The notes beneath the pieces are model-generated. The model made no database searches. It saw nothing but the letters and a program-made list of their open reading frames with translations, and had not been told where the DNA came from. From Planococcus donghaensis (GTDB lineage Bacteria; Bacillota; Bacilli; Bacillales_A; Planococcaceae): DNA of 64,000 nucleotides. The translations under genes were made by a program, and so were the position numbers. This document shows, piece by piece, positions 45,106 to 54,329 of the stretch (position 1 is the stretch's first letter; each line of letters opens with the position of its first letter). The stretch covers positions 1,240,001 through 1,304,000 of the forward strand of contig NZ_CP016543.2 of the NCBI RefSeq assembly GCF_001687665.2, read 5' to 3'.

Positions 45106-46143
45106 ATGGAAGCACAATTGCAGGAATTGAAAACACAAGCGCTTGAAAAAATTGCCGAAGCATCAACGGTTAAAGAACTTAATGATGTTCGTGTGGCGTA
45201 TTTAGGGAAAAAAGGACCGATTACGGATTTATTGAAAGGCATGGGAAAACTTCCAGCTGAAGAACGTCCGAAAATGGGTGCTTTAGTCAATGTAGTACGT
45301 GAAGAAGTAACAACGCAACTAGAAGCTCGCATGGTTCTTTTAGAAGAAGAAGCAATCAATGCGAAATTGCAAAGTGAAACAATTGATATCACATTGCCAG
45401 GACGTCCTGTGAAAACAGGGAACGCACATCCGTTAACGCGTGTTGTCGAGGAAATTGAAGATTTATTCATTTCAATGGGTTACGAAGTGGCAGAAGGTCC
45501 AGAAGTTGAAAAAGATTATTATAACTTTGAAGCGCTAAACTTACCGAAAGGTCACCCGGCTCGTGATATGCAAGATTCCTTCTATATAACAGAAGATGTT
45601 TTACTGCGTACGCATACTTCTCCTGTACAAGCACGGACAATGGAAGCAAAAGGCGGAGAGCCGATTAAAATTATTTGTCCGGGTAAAGTATACCGCCGCG
45701 ATAGCGATGACGCGACGCACTCACACCAATTCACACAAATCGAAGGATTGGTGATTGGAGAAGATATCCGCATGAGCGACTTGAAAGGAACACTTTCTGT
45801 GTTTGCTAAGAAAATGTTCGGCGATGATCGTGAAATTCGTCTTCGTCCAAGTTTCTTCCCATTCACTGAGCCTTCTGTTGAAATGGACATTTCATGCTTT
45901 AAGTGTGGCGGCAGTGGTTGCAACGTCTGCAAAAAAACAGGCTGGATTGAAATTCTGGGCGCTGGAATGGTACATCCAAATGTTCTTGAAATGGCCGGAT
46001 ATGACTCGAAACGTTTAACTGGATTTGCTTTTGGTATGGGTCCAGAACGTATTGCAATGTTAAAATATGGCGTCGAAGATATCCGTCATTTCTACACAAA
46101 CGATGTTCGCTTTTTATCTCAATTCCAACGTACAGAACTTTAA
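45106..46143 (+). CDS. pheS: Phenylalanyl-tRNA synthetase alpha subunit
   Basis: Catalytic alpha chain of the alpha2-beta2 enzyme, 345 residues. An N-terminal coiled coil (about 1-90) precedes the class II core. [60 protein letters not shown] (motif 2) and [22 protein letters not shown] (motif 3) are typical. [17 protein letters not shown] is the usual cysteine-containing loop. AAGGAGG precedes the ATG just after the T-box terminator; pheT follows 14 bases later. Confidence 0.97.
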   Translation: MEAQLQELKTQALEKIAEASTVKELNDVRVAYLGKKGPITDLLKGMGKLPAEERPKMGALVNVVREEVTTQLEARMVLLEEEAINAKLQSETIDITLPGRPVKTGNAHPLTRVVEEIEDLFISMGYEVAEGPEVEKDYYNFEALNLPKGHPARDMQDSFYITEDVLLRTHTSPVQARTMEAKGGEPIKIICPGKVYRRDSDDATHSHQFTQIEGLVIGEDIRMSDLKGTLSVFAKKMFGDDREIRLRPSFFPFTEPSVEMDISCFKCGGSGCNVCKKTGWIEILGAGMVHPNVLEMAGYDSKRLTGFAFGMGPERIAMLKYGVEDIRHFYTNDVRFLSQFQRTEL

Positions 46144-46157
46144 GGAGGAAATAAAAC

Positions 46158-48557
46158 ATGCTCGTATCCATAAATTGGTTGAAAGACTACGTAAACACAC
46201 AACAATTACCACCTGCTGAATTAGGTGAAAAAATCACACGTTCAGGTATCGAAGTAGATGCAGTGATTGATCGTTCACACGGCATGACAAATGTCGTTGT
46301 GGGTTATGTTGAATCTTGTGTTAAACACCCTGAAGCTGATAAATTATCAATTTGCCAAGTAGATGTTGGAGAAGAAACAACGCAAATTATTTGTGGCGCT
46401 CCCAATATTGCAGAAGGCCAAAAAGTCATTGTGGCACGTCCTGGAGCGAAACTTCCAGGTGGCATAAAAATTAAAAAAGCGAAACTTCGCGGAGAAGAAT
46501 CAAATGGCATGATTTGCTCGCTTCAAGAACTAGGCATCGAAGGCAAACTAGTACCAAAAGCTTACGCTGAAGGTATTTACGTATTACCAAAAGATGCAGA
46601 AACAGGTTCAGACGTTATTGCAAACTTCAATTTAGACGATACGGTTCTGGAACTTGGGTTAACACCAAACCGTGCAGATGCGATGAGCATGTTAGGTGTT
46701 GCTTATGAAGTGGGTGCCATTTTATCTGAAGACGTTAAATTACCGGAAATCAGCTACAAAGAAGCGACAGACACAGCGGCTTCTATGTTGACATTAACGG
46801 TTGATGCGCCTGAAGCCAATCCGTTGTATGTTGCTAAAGTGGTCCGTAATATTAAAGTACAAGAATCGCCAATGTGGCTGCAACAACGTTTAATGGCTGC
46901 AGGGGTTCGTCCGCATAATAATGTAGTCGACGTTACAAACTACGTATTAATGGAATATGGTCAGCCTCTTCACGCATTTGACTATGATTTGTTGGGCACA
47001 GGCAATATTACGGTTCGTCACGCTAAAGAAGGCGAAATGATTACAACTTTAGACGACGCGGAGCGTAAATTATCTGCTCATCAATTAGTTATTACAAATG
47101 GTGAAAAACCAGTTGCGATTGCTGGCGTTATGGGCGGGGCAAACTCAGAAGTAAGTGATGAGACAACAACTGTTGTAATCGAGTCTGCTTATTTTGAGTC
47201 GGGATCTGTTCGTCAAACTTCAAAAGATCACGGTCTTCGTAGCGATGCAAGTTCACGTTTTGAAAAAGGTGTAGATCCAAATCGTGTCATTCCAGCAGCT
47301 GAACGTGCAGCACAGTTATTGTCTGAACTAGCTGGTGGCGAAGTATTGTCTGGTTCTGTTGTATTCGATAAAGTGTCAAAAGAAGAAAAAATCGTTAAAG
47401 TATCTCCAGACTTTATTAATAGCCGTCTAGGTATGAAAATTGCCTTTGAAGAAATGTTAGACATTTTAAACCGTTTGAAATTCACGACAGAAGCCGTCAA
47501 CGGTCAATTGGTCATTTCTGTACCAACGCGTCGTCAAGATATTCAAATTCCTGAAGACGTCATTGAAGAAATTGCGCGTTTGCACGGCTATGACGAAATT
47601 CCTGCCACATTACCAGAAGCGGAAACAACTCCTGGTGGCTTGACACCTTATCAAGCAAAACGCCGCATTGTTCGTAACTTTTTAGAAGGCGCAGGGTTGT
47701 TGCAAGCAACGACGTATTCGTTAACGTCTGAAAAGTCGGCAAAACAATTTGCGTTGGAAAAAACAGAAACGACACGTTTATTGATGCCAATGAGTGAAGA
47801 GCGTAGCATTTTGCGTCAAAGCTTATTGCCGCATTTATTGGAATCAGTTACGTATAATACGGCTAGAAGAATGGATTCGGTAGCGTTATATGAAACGGGA
47901 GCGGTATTCTTAAAAGGCAACGACGAACTATTAAACGAACAAGAACATTTAGCAGTGGCAATCACTGGACTGTGGCTCGACAATAGCTGGCAAGGCGAGA
48001 AAAAACCAGTCGACTTTTTCGTGCTGAAAGGCATTGTAGAAGCTCTTAGTGCGAAACTTGGCGTTGAGCTAACATTCGAACGCGGTCAAATGGACGACTT
48101 GCACCCAGGCAGAACTGCGTTTGTTGTATTGAATGGCCAACGTATTGGCGTCATCGGTCAATTGCACCCGTCTGAACAAAAAGCGCGTGACTTGAAAACG
48201 ACAGTAGTAATGGAATTAAACTTAGCAGCTTTGTTGAATCTTGAGACAGAAGCGTTAGTTTACACACAAGTTCCACGTTATCCGTCTATGTCACGCGACG
48301 TTGCATTAGTTCTTTCTAAATTTGTAGAAGCTGCAACGATCGAAAATGTTATCCGCAGCGCAGGCGGTAAACTATTAAAAGATGTTCGCGTATTTGACCT
48401 TTACGAAGGTGACAAAATGGAAGAAGGCAAAAAGTCAGTAGCCTTCTCGTTAACGTACTTTGATCCTGAAAAAACATTGACGGACGAAGAAGTAACAAAA
48501 GCACATGAAAAAGTATTAGCCGCTTTAACAGAAGTTGGAGCAGAACTAAGAAGTTAA
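46158..48557 (+). CDS. pheT: Phenylalanyl-tRNA synthetase beta subunit
   Basis: Beta chain of 799 residues that binds tRNA and edits mischarged Tyr-tRNA. An N-terminal tRNA-binding domain (about 40-150; VGYVESCVKHPEADKLSICQVDVG) is followed by B3/B4 editing (about 210-390; HNNVVDVTNYVLMEYGQPLHAFDYD) and B5 (about 405-475). A catalytically inactive synthetase-like core and a C-terminal ferredoxin-like anticodon-binding domain complete it (PRYPSMSRDVALVL ... SVAFSLTYFDPEKTLTDEEV). AAGGAGG precedes the ATG. A terminator follows. Confidence 0.97.
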   Translation: MLVSINWLKDYVNTQQLPPAELGEKITRSGIEVDAVIDRSHGMTNVVVGYVESCVKHPEADKLSICQVDVGEETTQIICGAPNIAEGQKVIVARPGAKLPGGIKIKKAKLRGEESNGMICSLQELGIEGKLVPKAYAEGIYVLPKDAETGSDVIANFNLDDTVLELGLTPNRADAMSMLGVAYEVGAILSEDVKLPEISYKEATDTAASMLTLTVDAPEANPLYVAKVVRNIKVQESPMWLQQRLMAAGVRPHNNVVDVTNYVLMEYGQPLHAFDYDLLGTGNITVRHAKEGEMITTLDDAERKLSAHQLVITNGEKPVAIAGVMGGANSEVSDETTTVVIESAYFESGSVRQTSKDHGLRSDASSRFEKGVDPNRVIPAAERAAQLLSELAGGEVLSGSVVFDKVSKEEKIVKVSPDFINSRLGMKIAFEEMLDILNRLKFTTEAVNGQLVISVPTRRQDIQIPEDVIEEIARLHGYDEIPATLPEAETTPGGLTPYQAKRRIVRNFLEGAGLLQATTYSLTSEKSAKQFALEKTETTRLLMPMSEERSILRQSLLPHLLESVTYNTARRMDSVALYETGAVFLKGNDELLNEQEHLAVAITGLWLDNSWQGEKKPVDFFVLKGIVEALSAKLGVELTFERGQMDDLHPGRTAFVVLNGQRIGVIGQLHPSEQKARDLKTTVVMELNLAALLNLETEALVYTQVPRYPSMSRDVALVLSKFVEAATIENVIRSAGGKLLKDVRVFDLYEGDKMEEGKKSVAFSLTYFDPEKTLTDEEVTKAHEKVLAALTEVGAELRS

Positions 48558-48577
48558 AGTAAGTTTGAGTATTATAT

Positions 48578-48616
48578 AAAAAAGGATGAATCCAATTGGA
48601 TTCATCCTTTTTTTAG
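48578..48616 (+). terminator. Intrinsic terminator of pheST
   Basis: Perfect palindrome AAAAGGATGAATCC-AATT-GGATTCATCCTTTT with a long T-run. Confidence 0.93.
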
Positions 48617-48724
48617 TATTTTAAGCATGATGGTATAATAAATTTACTTTTTATAGGACTTTATTGCTTCAAGATGCGAAAAATGTGGTAGTATTTATCT
48701 AATACGAATTACGGGGGTACTCTT

Positions 48725-49138
48725 ATGAAGAGGCTAATAAAAAACGAAAGAGGGATATCTTTAGTAGAAATACTAGCTGCAGTGGTGATTTTAGGAATTG
48801 TCCTTGTTAGCGTCATGACTTTTTTCACTCAATCCGCAAAGTTTACTGCAAGCAATCATGAAACTTTAACGGCGGTTCAAGTTGGAGAAGAAGTGGTTTC
48901 TAAAGTAAGAGGGGTTAAATCTTTGACTGAGTTAACGGTTTCTCCGCAAAAATTTACTGGCAACGCTACAAAAGTTACTTCTACAACTTTGCATCCAGAA
49001 TACACAATTACAATAGAAAAAACACAAGGTGTTGTTAAATCAAAATTACAAAAAGTGAGAATAGTGGTATTGGCAAAGAATAATGCCAGTAAGCCTAACT
49101 CTGCATTTACAACCGAAATGTTTTATGAGGTGAACTAG
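48725..49138 (+). CDS. Prepilin-like protein 1 (type IV pilin N-methylation signature)
   Basis: A 137-residue secreted or membrane-anchored prepilin. A short basic leader MKRLIKNERG precedes ISLVEILAAVVILGIVLVSVMTFF, the type III signal with a cleavage Gly and Glu at mature position 5. A globular C-terminus follows. GGGGG precedes the ATG. It is the first of three head-to-tail genes inserted between pheT and rnhC. No secretion ATPase, inner-membrane assembly protein or prepilin peptidase is nearby, so it must use machinery encoded elsewhere. It is more AT-rich than its neighbours. Confidence 0.85.
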   Translation: MKRLIKNERGISLVEILAAVVILGIVLVSVMTFFTQSAKFTASNHETLTAVQVGEEVVSKVRGVKSLTELTVSPQKFTGNATKVTSTTLHPEYTITIEKTQGVVKSKLQKVRIVVLAKNNASKPNSAFTTEMFYEVN

Positions 49139-49573
49139 ATGAGAAACGAAAATGGAATTACATTAGTAGAACTTCTAGGTGTCTTAGTAATAACAAGTAT
49201 CATTATGGTTGTTATAATGTCTGTTTTTTCAACTGGGGCGAATTCATCTGAACGCACTGCGAGTCGACAGCAACTTCAGCAAGAATCTAATTTAATCGTT
49301 GAACAAATACGAGCGAGTTATTTGAAGAACGAAAAGGATAGTGCGGTCGAGCGACAATTTAAAGTTAGAGTTGATGGAAGTAAATTGTTAATTTCTAGAA
49401 TTGATGGATCAAATGAAAATATTATATCGACAGGCTATCAATATAGTATGGGAACAGGAACGGGGCCAGCTGTTGTCGTTTTTGATAGAACTAAAGTTTC
49501 ACCATTTTATTTGAAAACTTGCTCAAACAATCAGTGTTTTGAAGTGCAAACTTCGTTTAGTAAATTGAAATAG
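49139..49573 (+). CDS. Prepilin-like protein 2
   Basis: A 144-residue prepilin with leader MRNENG and hydrophobic helix ITLVELLGVLVITSIIMVVIMSVF (cleavage after Gly6, Glu at mature position 5). The globular part has two cysteines close together (LKTCSNNQCFEV), probably a disulphide. The start codon directly follows the stop of the first gene, and its GAGG lies inside that gene, so translation is probably coupled. It resembles minor pseudopilins of the PulJ/ComG type, but no firm family assignment is possible. Confidence 0.83.
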   Translation: MRNENGITLVELLGVLVITSIIMVVIMSVFSTGANSSERTASRQQLQQESNLIVEQIRASYLKNEKDSAVERQFKVRVDGSKLLISRIDGSNENIISTGYQYSMGTGTGPAVVVFDRTKVSPFYLKTCSNNQCFEVQTSFSKLK

Positions 49574-49585
49574 GAGGTGGGCTAA

Positions 49586-50545
49586 TTGAAGTCAATTCGT
49601 AATGAGAAAGGTTATGCTTTATTATTTGTTATGCTTCTCGTTGTTCTTTTTACAATTATGGGGATGGGCTTATTCACCATGAATATGAATGCAGCAAAAC
49701 AATTTAGTACAAAAGAAAAGCAAGTTGGCGCAAGACACCAAGCGGAAATGGGCGTTTTGCATTTTAAAGCGGAGCTTAGTGAAACAATAAAATTAAACCC
49801 TCGAAAAGTAAATCTTTCATGCGCGGATTTAACAAAAGCAGTATCAGGAACATCAGATGATGGCAAATCTGGTTATGTAGTAAATACAGCAAATGTGCAA
49901 TGTAGTATAACAAATGGAGATTTTTCAATTTCTGTACTGAGTAAAGGAACTTACTTGGATCGAGAAGATAAAATCAAGGCGAAACTATATGTGAAAAATA
50001 TGCGAGGCAGTACCTTAAATTCGGGAGAAATACCAAAACCTATTGATTATGATGATACTTTAAAAGTACTAAATTCAAGTGGGATATTTATGAATGGCGT
50101 ATATCGACAAACTGAAAAAAGTCTTCAAGTAAAGGGGGAAGTACGAGGGGAAACTGGAAATTCTGGTGGTGGTAATGACATATTAATTCAAAGGAATTTG
50201 TATGTAGACAAAGATATATATTTTCATAATCACGGTTGTTTAGTAGTTAGAGGTGACTTAGTTGTAACTGAAGGAATTAGTAGTGGTAATAAGGTTTATA
50301 TTTTTGTATATGGAGATATTTACTTTAATTCTTATACTTATACATCTAGCAATAACAGATTATTCGTCACAGGTAACGAGTATGTAAACGGAGTAAAAGT
50401 AACGAAAAAATTTGCTAAAGTTCCTTCAGGAAGCAAGTATTCCTATAGTGGAGGAGATTGTACTTTATCTAGCCCGAATACGGGAGTACTAACGCCAATA
50501 TGGGATTTTAATGGTGAAACTGAAGTAGATTATTTTGTAGACTGA
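49586..50545 (+). CDS. PilX-like minor pilin / pilus assembly protein
   Basis: A 319-residue protein with an N-terminal transmembrane helix YALLFVMLLVVLFTIMGMGLF after MKSIRNEKG. This is the pattern of PilX-type minor pilins that lack the classical Glu5. The long extracellular part is rich in Ser, Gly, Asn and Tyr and ends with GVLTPIWDFNGETEVDYFVD. It starts at a TTG (49586) eight bases after AGGAGG; no ATG fits. It is the last gene of the pilin cassette. A long hairpin terminator separates it from the convergent rnhC. Confidence 0.75.
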   Translation: MKSIRNEKGYALLFVMLLVVLFTIMGMGLFTMNMNAAKQFSTKEKQVGARHQAEMGVLHFKAELSETIKLNPRKVNLSCADLTKAVSGTSDDGKSGYVVNTANVQCSITNGDFSISVLSKGTYLDREDKIKAKLYVKNMRGSTLNSGEIPKPIDYDDTLKVLNSSGIFMNGVYRQTEKSLQVKGEVRGETGNSGGGNDILIQRNLYVDKDIYFHNHGCLVVRGDLVVTEGISSGNKVYIFVYGDIYFNSYTYTSSNNRLFVTGNEYVNGVKVTKKFAKVPSGSKYSYSGGDCTLSSPNTGVLTPIWDFNGETEVDYFVD

Positions 50546-50597
50546 TGACTCGTTCTACGTAGGAATATGTGCAGTAATTTTATATTATAGAAAACAG

Positions 50598-50683
50598 AAA
50601 AGTTCTCTTGCCCAAACCAAATACCAGCTCGTAAGATTGAAGCTGGCGCATTTGGTTTAATGTCCAAGAGAGCTTTTTCTATT
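50598..50683. terminator. Long composite bidirectional terminator hairpin
   Basis: Nested arms TCTCTTG/CAAGAGA, AAACCAAAT/ATTTGGTTT and CCAGCT/AGCTGG with a short apical loop, flanked by T-runs on both strands. It sits between the pilin cassette and the convergent rnhC. Confidence 0.85.
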
Positions 50684-50692
50684 TGTAACTCT

Positions 50693-51622
50693 TTATTTTC
50701 TTCGTTTTTCAGCTAACACAATCGCTTTTTTCGTATTCGCAAAATGAAATTTTGTTAACCCTTTCAAATAATCTTCTCCATGCTTTAATAAAATCTTCGC
50801 AGCCGCTTCATCTACAATCTTTCCAGCACCTTTTGGCAATGTGACGCCAGCTTCTGCACTCATCCGGTCCATTTCATCGAGAAACGCAACACGGGCAATA
50901 ATCGATGCACAAGCAACGGATACGTGTAGTCCTTCTGCTTTTGTAGAGAATAAGACATTTTCACGAACAATTTCCGTTTCGTCTTTAATGTGCTTATAGT
51001 AAATCGCTCGTTCAGCAAATTGATCGATCAAAATCGCATCTGGTTTCTCGGGTGCGATTTTAGCAAGTACGTGCTTGAGTGCTTGGTTGTGAAGAAGTGC
51101 TTTAATCTTTCCTTGCGACCAACCTTGTGCTTGAACTTTGTTGTATTTGTCGTTTTTTAACGTAAGCACACTATGAGCAAAAGCTCTTTTTAAGTCTGGT
51201 GCAACTTTGCGCATCCAGTCATCCGTTAATTGTTTAGAATCTTTTACACCAAGTTCGTAAGCGAGTTCGACTTTATCAGCGGGGACAAAGCAAGCTGCGA
51301 CTGTGATGGGGCCGAAAAAATCACCCGTACCGGTTTCGTCAGATCCAAGAACAGACTGTTTGGCAAAACCTTCAGGTAGTTTATCGCCTTTTGTGGAAAC
51401 AATTTTCGTTGAAGCAGGAACAGTTCCCCATTTTGCGGCTTCACGGTCTGCACCGTTTCCTTGAAACATGACTTTTCCAGATGTATATACGGTCACCACA
51501 GTGTCTGGTAATTTTGCGCTGAAACGCGCATATGGATTTTTGGATGCCACTTTGTTTTTTTGGTAATGGTCAATCACTTGGAGAAGACGTTCCTCGGATA
51601 GTTTCAGAACTGTGTTAGACAT
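50693..51622 (-). CDS. rnhC: Ribonuclease HIII
   Basis: Cleaves RNA in RNA-DNA hybrids. The 309-residue protein has an N-terminal TBP-like substrate-binding domain (about 1-85) and an RNase H type 2 core. The acidic catalytic residues lie in [21 protein letters not shown] and [14 protein letters not shown], with [20 protein letters not shown] following. AAAGGTG precedes the ATG on the reverse strand. It is divergent from zapA, as in B. subtilis. Confidence 0.95.
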   Translation of the reverse strand: MSNTVLKLSEERLLQVIDHYQKNKVASKNPYARFSAKLPDTVVTVYTSGKVMFQGNGADREAAKWGTVPASTKIVSTKGDKLPEGFAKQSVLGSDETGTGDFFGPITVAACFVPADKVELAYELGVKDSKQLTDDWMRKVAPDLKRAFAHSVLTLKNDKYNKVQAQGWSQGKIKALLHNQALKHVLAKIAPEKPDAILIDQFAERAIYYKHIKDETEIVRENVLFSTKAEGLHVSVACASIIARVAFLDEMDRMSAEAGVTLPKGAGKIVDEAAAKILLKHGEDYLKGLTKFHFANTKKAIVLAEKRRK

Positions 51623-51643
51623 GGACGAGTCACCTTTCTTTGA

Positions 51644-51673
51644 TTCACAATCGGCTTGTGTTCATGGTATGAT
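51644..51673 (+). promoter_or_regulatory. Candidate promoter of zapA-cvpA
   Basis: TTCACA, 18 bases, TATGAT, about 30 bases upstream of the zapA start and divergent from rnhC. Confidence 0.6.
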
Positions 51674-51704
51674 GGATTATAGAATTCCAAAGGGGGATAT
51701 TGCA

Positions 51705-51965
51705 TTGTCAGAGCAACATAAAATTCACACGGTCGTTGACATCTATGGCAACACCTATAAAATGGTTGGAACCGAAACTTCTGGTCATATGCGTCTTGTA
51801 GCATCGATGGTCGATAGCAAAATGCGCGAGATTAATGCTTTGAATCCATCACTAGATCAAGCGAAGCTTGCTGTCTTGACGGCATCAAATGCGGTACATG
51901 ACTATCTTAAACTGAAAGAGCAAGTAGAACAATTAGAAAATGAATTGAAAAAACTGAAAGGTTGA
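51705..51965 (+). CDS. zapA: Cell division protein ZapA
   Basis: Promotes FtsZ bundling at mid-cell. The 86-residue protein has the ZapA fold: [12 protein letters not shown], then [37 protein letters not shown], then a coiled coil ([17 protein letters not shown]). The TTG at 51705 follows GGGGG by a good spacing and gives [11 protein letters not shown], the usual length; a longer frame upstream overlaps the rnhC start region. It is followed by cvpA after five bases. Confidence 0.92.
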   Translation: MSEQHKIHTVVDIYGNTYKMVGTETSGHMRLVASMVDSKMREINALNPSLDQAKLAVLTASNAVHDYLKLKEQVEQLENELKKLKG

Positions 51966-51970
51966 CGTGA

Positions 51971-52507
51971 ATGCTTAATATACTTTTACTCGTCTTACTG
52001 ATCGGTGGCATCATCGTGGGCGCAAAAAGAGGTTTTGTTGTCCAGTTGATTCATATGGTTGGCTTTGTAATTGCTTTAGTCGTGGCTTATAAATACTATA
52101 AACCTTTATCTGAATACTTTGTTCTATGGATTCCATATCCAGCTATCAATGAAAATTCCCAGTTTACGCTAGTAGTCGATCAATTGGACTTAGACCAAAC
52201 ATTTTATCAACTATTAGCATTCGCGGTTATTTTCTTTGTGGTTAAGTTTGCGTTGCAATTGCTTGCATCCATGTTTGATTTTTTAAAGTATTTACCGGTA
52301 CTTGGCTTTTTCAGCAAAATACTTGGTGCAGCATTAGGGTTTATCGAAGCATACATACTATTATTTATTTTCGTTTATGTATTTGCGTTGCTTCCAATGG
52401 ATGCAGTGCAAAACCAATTAGAGAATTCCGGAATTGCCCAAGCGATGCTTGAGCATACACCTTATTTCTCGGAGAAAGTAAAAGAATGGTGGTATATTTA
52501 TATGTAG
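51971..52507 (+). CDS. cvpA: CvpA family membrane protein
   Basis: A 178-residue membrane protein of the colicin V production family. There are four hydrophobic helices, at about 2-17, 26-44, 78-99 and 117-141. The loop before the third helix (YFVLWIPYPAINENSQFTLVVDQLDLDQ) is typical of the Firmicutes members. AAGG precedes the ATG. It is co-transcribed with zapA. In Firmicutes the role is unclear; the symbol follows the family name. Confidence 0.85.
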   Translation: MLNILLLVLLIGGIIVGAKRGFVVQLIHMVGFVIALVVAYKYYKPLSEYFVLWIPYPAINENSQFTLVVDQLDLDQTFYQLLAFAVIFFVVKFALQLLASMFDFLKYLPVLGFFSKILGAALGFIEAYILLFIFVYVFALLPMDAVQNQLENSGIAQAMLEHTPYFSEKVKEWWYIYM

Positions 52508-52510
52508 TAG

Positions 52511-52540
52511 GAACTTCTCTCTTACGAGGGAAGTTTTTTT
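52511..52540 (+). terminator. Intrinsic terminator of zapA-cvpA
   Basis: AACTTCTCTC / GAGGGAAGTT stem (one internal mismatch) with a TTAC loop and seven T. Confidence 0.88.
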
Positions 52541-52563
52541 AATCGAAACGGGGAGGGCTTTTG

Positions 52564-54273
52564 GTGAATAAGAAAATCATCATCAGAACACTTGAAAAAA
52601 TTGCGTTATATATGGAACTTAAAGGGGAAAACCCGTTTAAAGTGTCGGCTTTTCGAAAAGCTGCACAGGCACTAGAGTTAGATCAGCGAAGCTTAGATGA
52701 AATTGAAGATGTGACAAAACTAAAAGGCATCGGCAAAGGTACAGGTGATGTGATTCTTGAACTGATCAACGACAATAAATCCACTGTTTTAGAAGAGCTT
52801 CAAGAAGAAGTGCCAAAAGGGCTCGTTCCCATGATGAAGCTTCAAGGCTTAGGCGGAAAGAAAATTGCCAAGTTATACAAAGAACTAGGCATCGACTCGA
52901 TGGAAGCGTTAAAAGCAGCTTGTGTAAATGAAGAAATTCAAAAGTTGCCAGGGTTCGGTCCAAAATCAGAAGAAAAAATTTTAAAAGAGCTAAATGAATT
53001 TGAAACAAAACCTGATCGCCAACCTATTTGGAAAACAGAAGAAACTGTGGCGTTTATCAAAGACGTCTTAACTTCGATTGCAGAAGTCACGGAGTTTTCA
53101 GTTGCTGGCAGTTTCCGTCGAACAAAAGAAACGAGTAAAGATATCGATTTTATTATTGCTACGGGTGAACCGGCAAAAGTTAAAGAACAATTGCTGGCAG
53201 CCTTGCCAATTCAAGAAACCATTGCGTCTGGAGACACAAAAGTGTCTGTCACTGTAGAAGTTTTAGAACCAATTGATGTTGATTTCCGATTGGTAGCCCC
53301 AGAAGAATTTGTAACTGCGCTGCATCATTTTACCGGATCAAAAGATCATAACGTAAAAATGCGTCAATTAGCCAAATCGCAAAACAAAAAAATTAGTGAA
53401 TACGGTGTCGAGCAAGAAGACGGCAGCATCCAGACGTTTTCGACTGAAACCGAGTTTTTCGCTCATTTTGGTTTGCCTTTTATTCCGCCATCAGTTCGTG
53501 AAGATGGACGAGAACTCGACCGATTAGAAGAATTGCCCGAATTGGTGACGATTGAAGATATTGTAAGTGATTTGCATATGCACACAACGTGGTCAGACGG
53601 GGCCAATTCATTAACCGAAATGATCGATGCGTGTGTAGCAAAATCGTACCAATACATGGTCATTACCGACCATTCACAATACTTGAAAGTGGCTAACGGG
53701 TTAACACCAGAACGGTTAACTGACCAAAATGGCCAAATTCGTGAATTAAACAAGAAATACTCAGAAATTGAAGTGTTCTCAGGGACAGAAATGGATATTT
53801 TACCGGATGCAACTTTAGATTTTGATGATGAGATGCTTCAAAAATTGGACTTTGTCATTGCTAGTATTCACTCGAGTTTCCAACAACCACAAGAACAAAT
53901 TATGGATCGCATTTTAACGGCGATGAAAAACCCAAATGTGCACATGATTGCGCATCCGACAGGGAGAATAGTAGGACAGCGTGAAGGGTATAATCCAGAC
54001 GTTGAGCAGATTTTGGATTGGGCAAAAGAATACGGCAAAATTGTTGAGTTAAATGCCAGCCCGTATCGTTTAGATTTGGCGGTTCCGTATTTAGTGATGG
54101 CGCAAGAAAAAGGGGTGCCAGTCGCTATTAATACAGATGCTCACGCAATTGAAGGATTAGAAGTGATGGAGACAGGGGTTAACCATGCTCAAAAAGCGTG
54201 GTTGAAAAAAGACACTGTAGTCAACACATGGTCACTGGAAAAATTCAAAGCATTTATCAATAAGTCGAAATAA
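52564..54273 (+). CDS. polX: Family X DNA polymerase with PHP exonuclease domain
   Basis: Gap-filling repair polymerase with 3'-5' exonuclease. The 569-residue protein starts with a helix-hairpin-helix/8-kDa region (IEDVTKLKGIGKGTGDVILEL, LQGLGGKKIAKLYKELGI, LPGFGPKSEEKILKEL). The X-family palm follows (FSVAGSFRRTKETSKDIDFII, the two Asp). The C-terminal PHP domain has DLHMHTTWSDGANSL, ITDHSQYL, GTEMDI, ASIHSSF, IAHPTGR and NTDAH, a full metal-binding set. The GTG at 52564 follows GGGGAGGG; the TTG one codon earlier is less well spaced. Confidence 0.95.
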   Translation: MNKKIIIRTLEKIALYMELKGENPFKVSAFRKAAQALELDQRSLDEIEDVTKLKGIGKGTGDVILELINDNKSTVLEELQEEVPKGLVPMMKLQGLGGKKIAKLYKELGIDSMEALKAACVNEEIQKLPGFGPKSEEKILKELNEFETKPDRQPIWKTEETVAFIKDVLTSIAEVTEFSVAGSFRRTKETSKDIDFIIATGEPAKVKEQLLAALPIQETIASGDTKVSVTVEVLEPIDVDFRLVAPEEFVTALHHFTGSKDHNVKMRQLAKSQNKKISEYGVEQEDGSIQTFSTETEFFAHFGLPFIPPSVREDGRELDRLEELPELVTIEDIVSDLHMHTTWSDGANSLTEMIDACVAKSYQYMVITDHSQYLKVANGLTPERLTDQNGQIRELNKKYSEIEVFSGTEMDILPDATLDFDDEMLQKLDFVIASIHSSFQQPQEQIMDRILTAMKNPNVHMIAHPTGRIVGQREGYNPDVEQILDWAKEYGKIVELNASPYRLDLAVPYLVMAQEKGVPVAINTDAHAIEGLEVMETGVNHAQKAWLKKDTVVNTWSLEKFKAFINKSK

Positions 54274-54329
54274 CAAATCAGTTACCCAAGATAAGATTTA
54301 TCACATATACAAAGTTAGGAGGTTCTTAA

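Noticed and set aside
48725..50545. Prophage or transposon carrying the pilin genes
   Set aside because: No integrase, transposase, terminal repeats or target duplication is visible at the borders.
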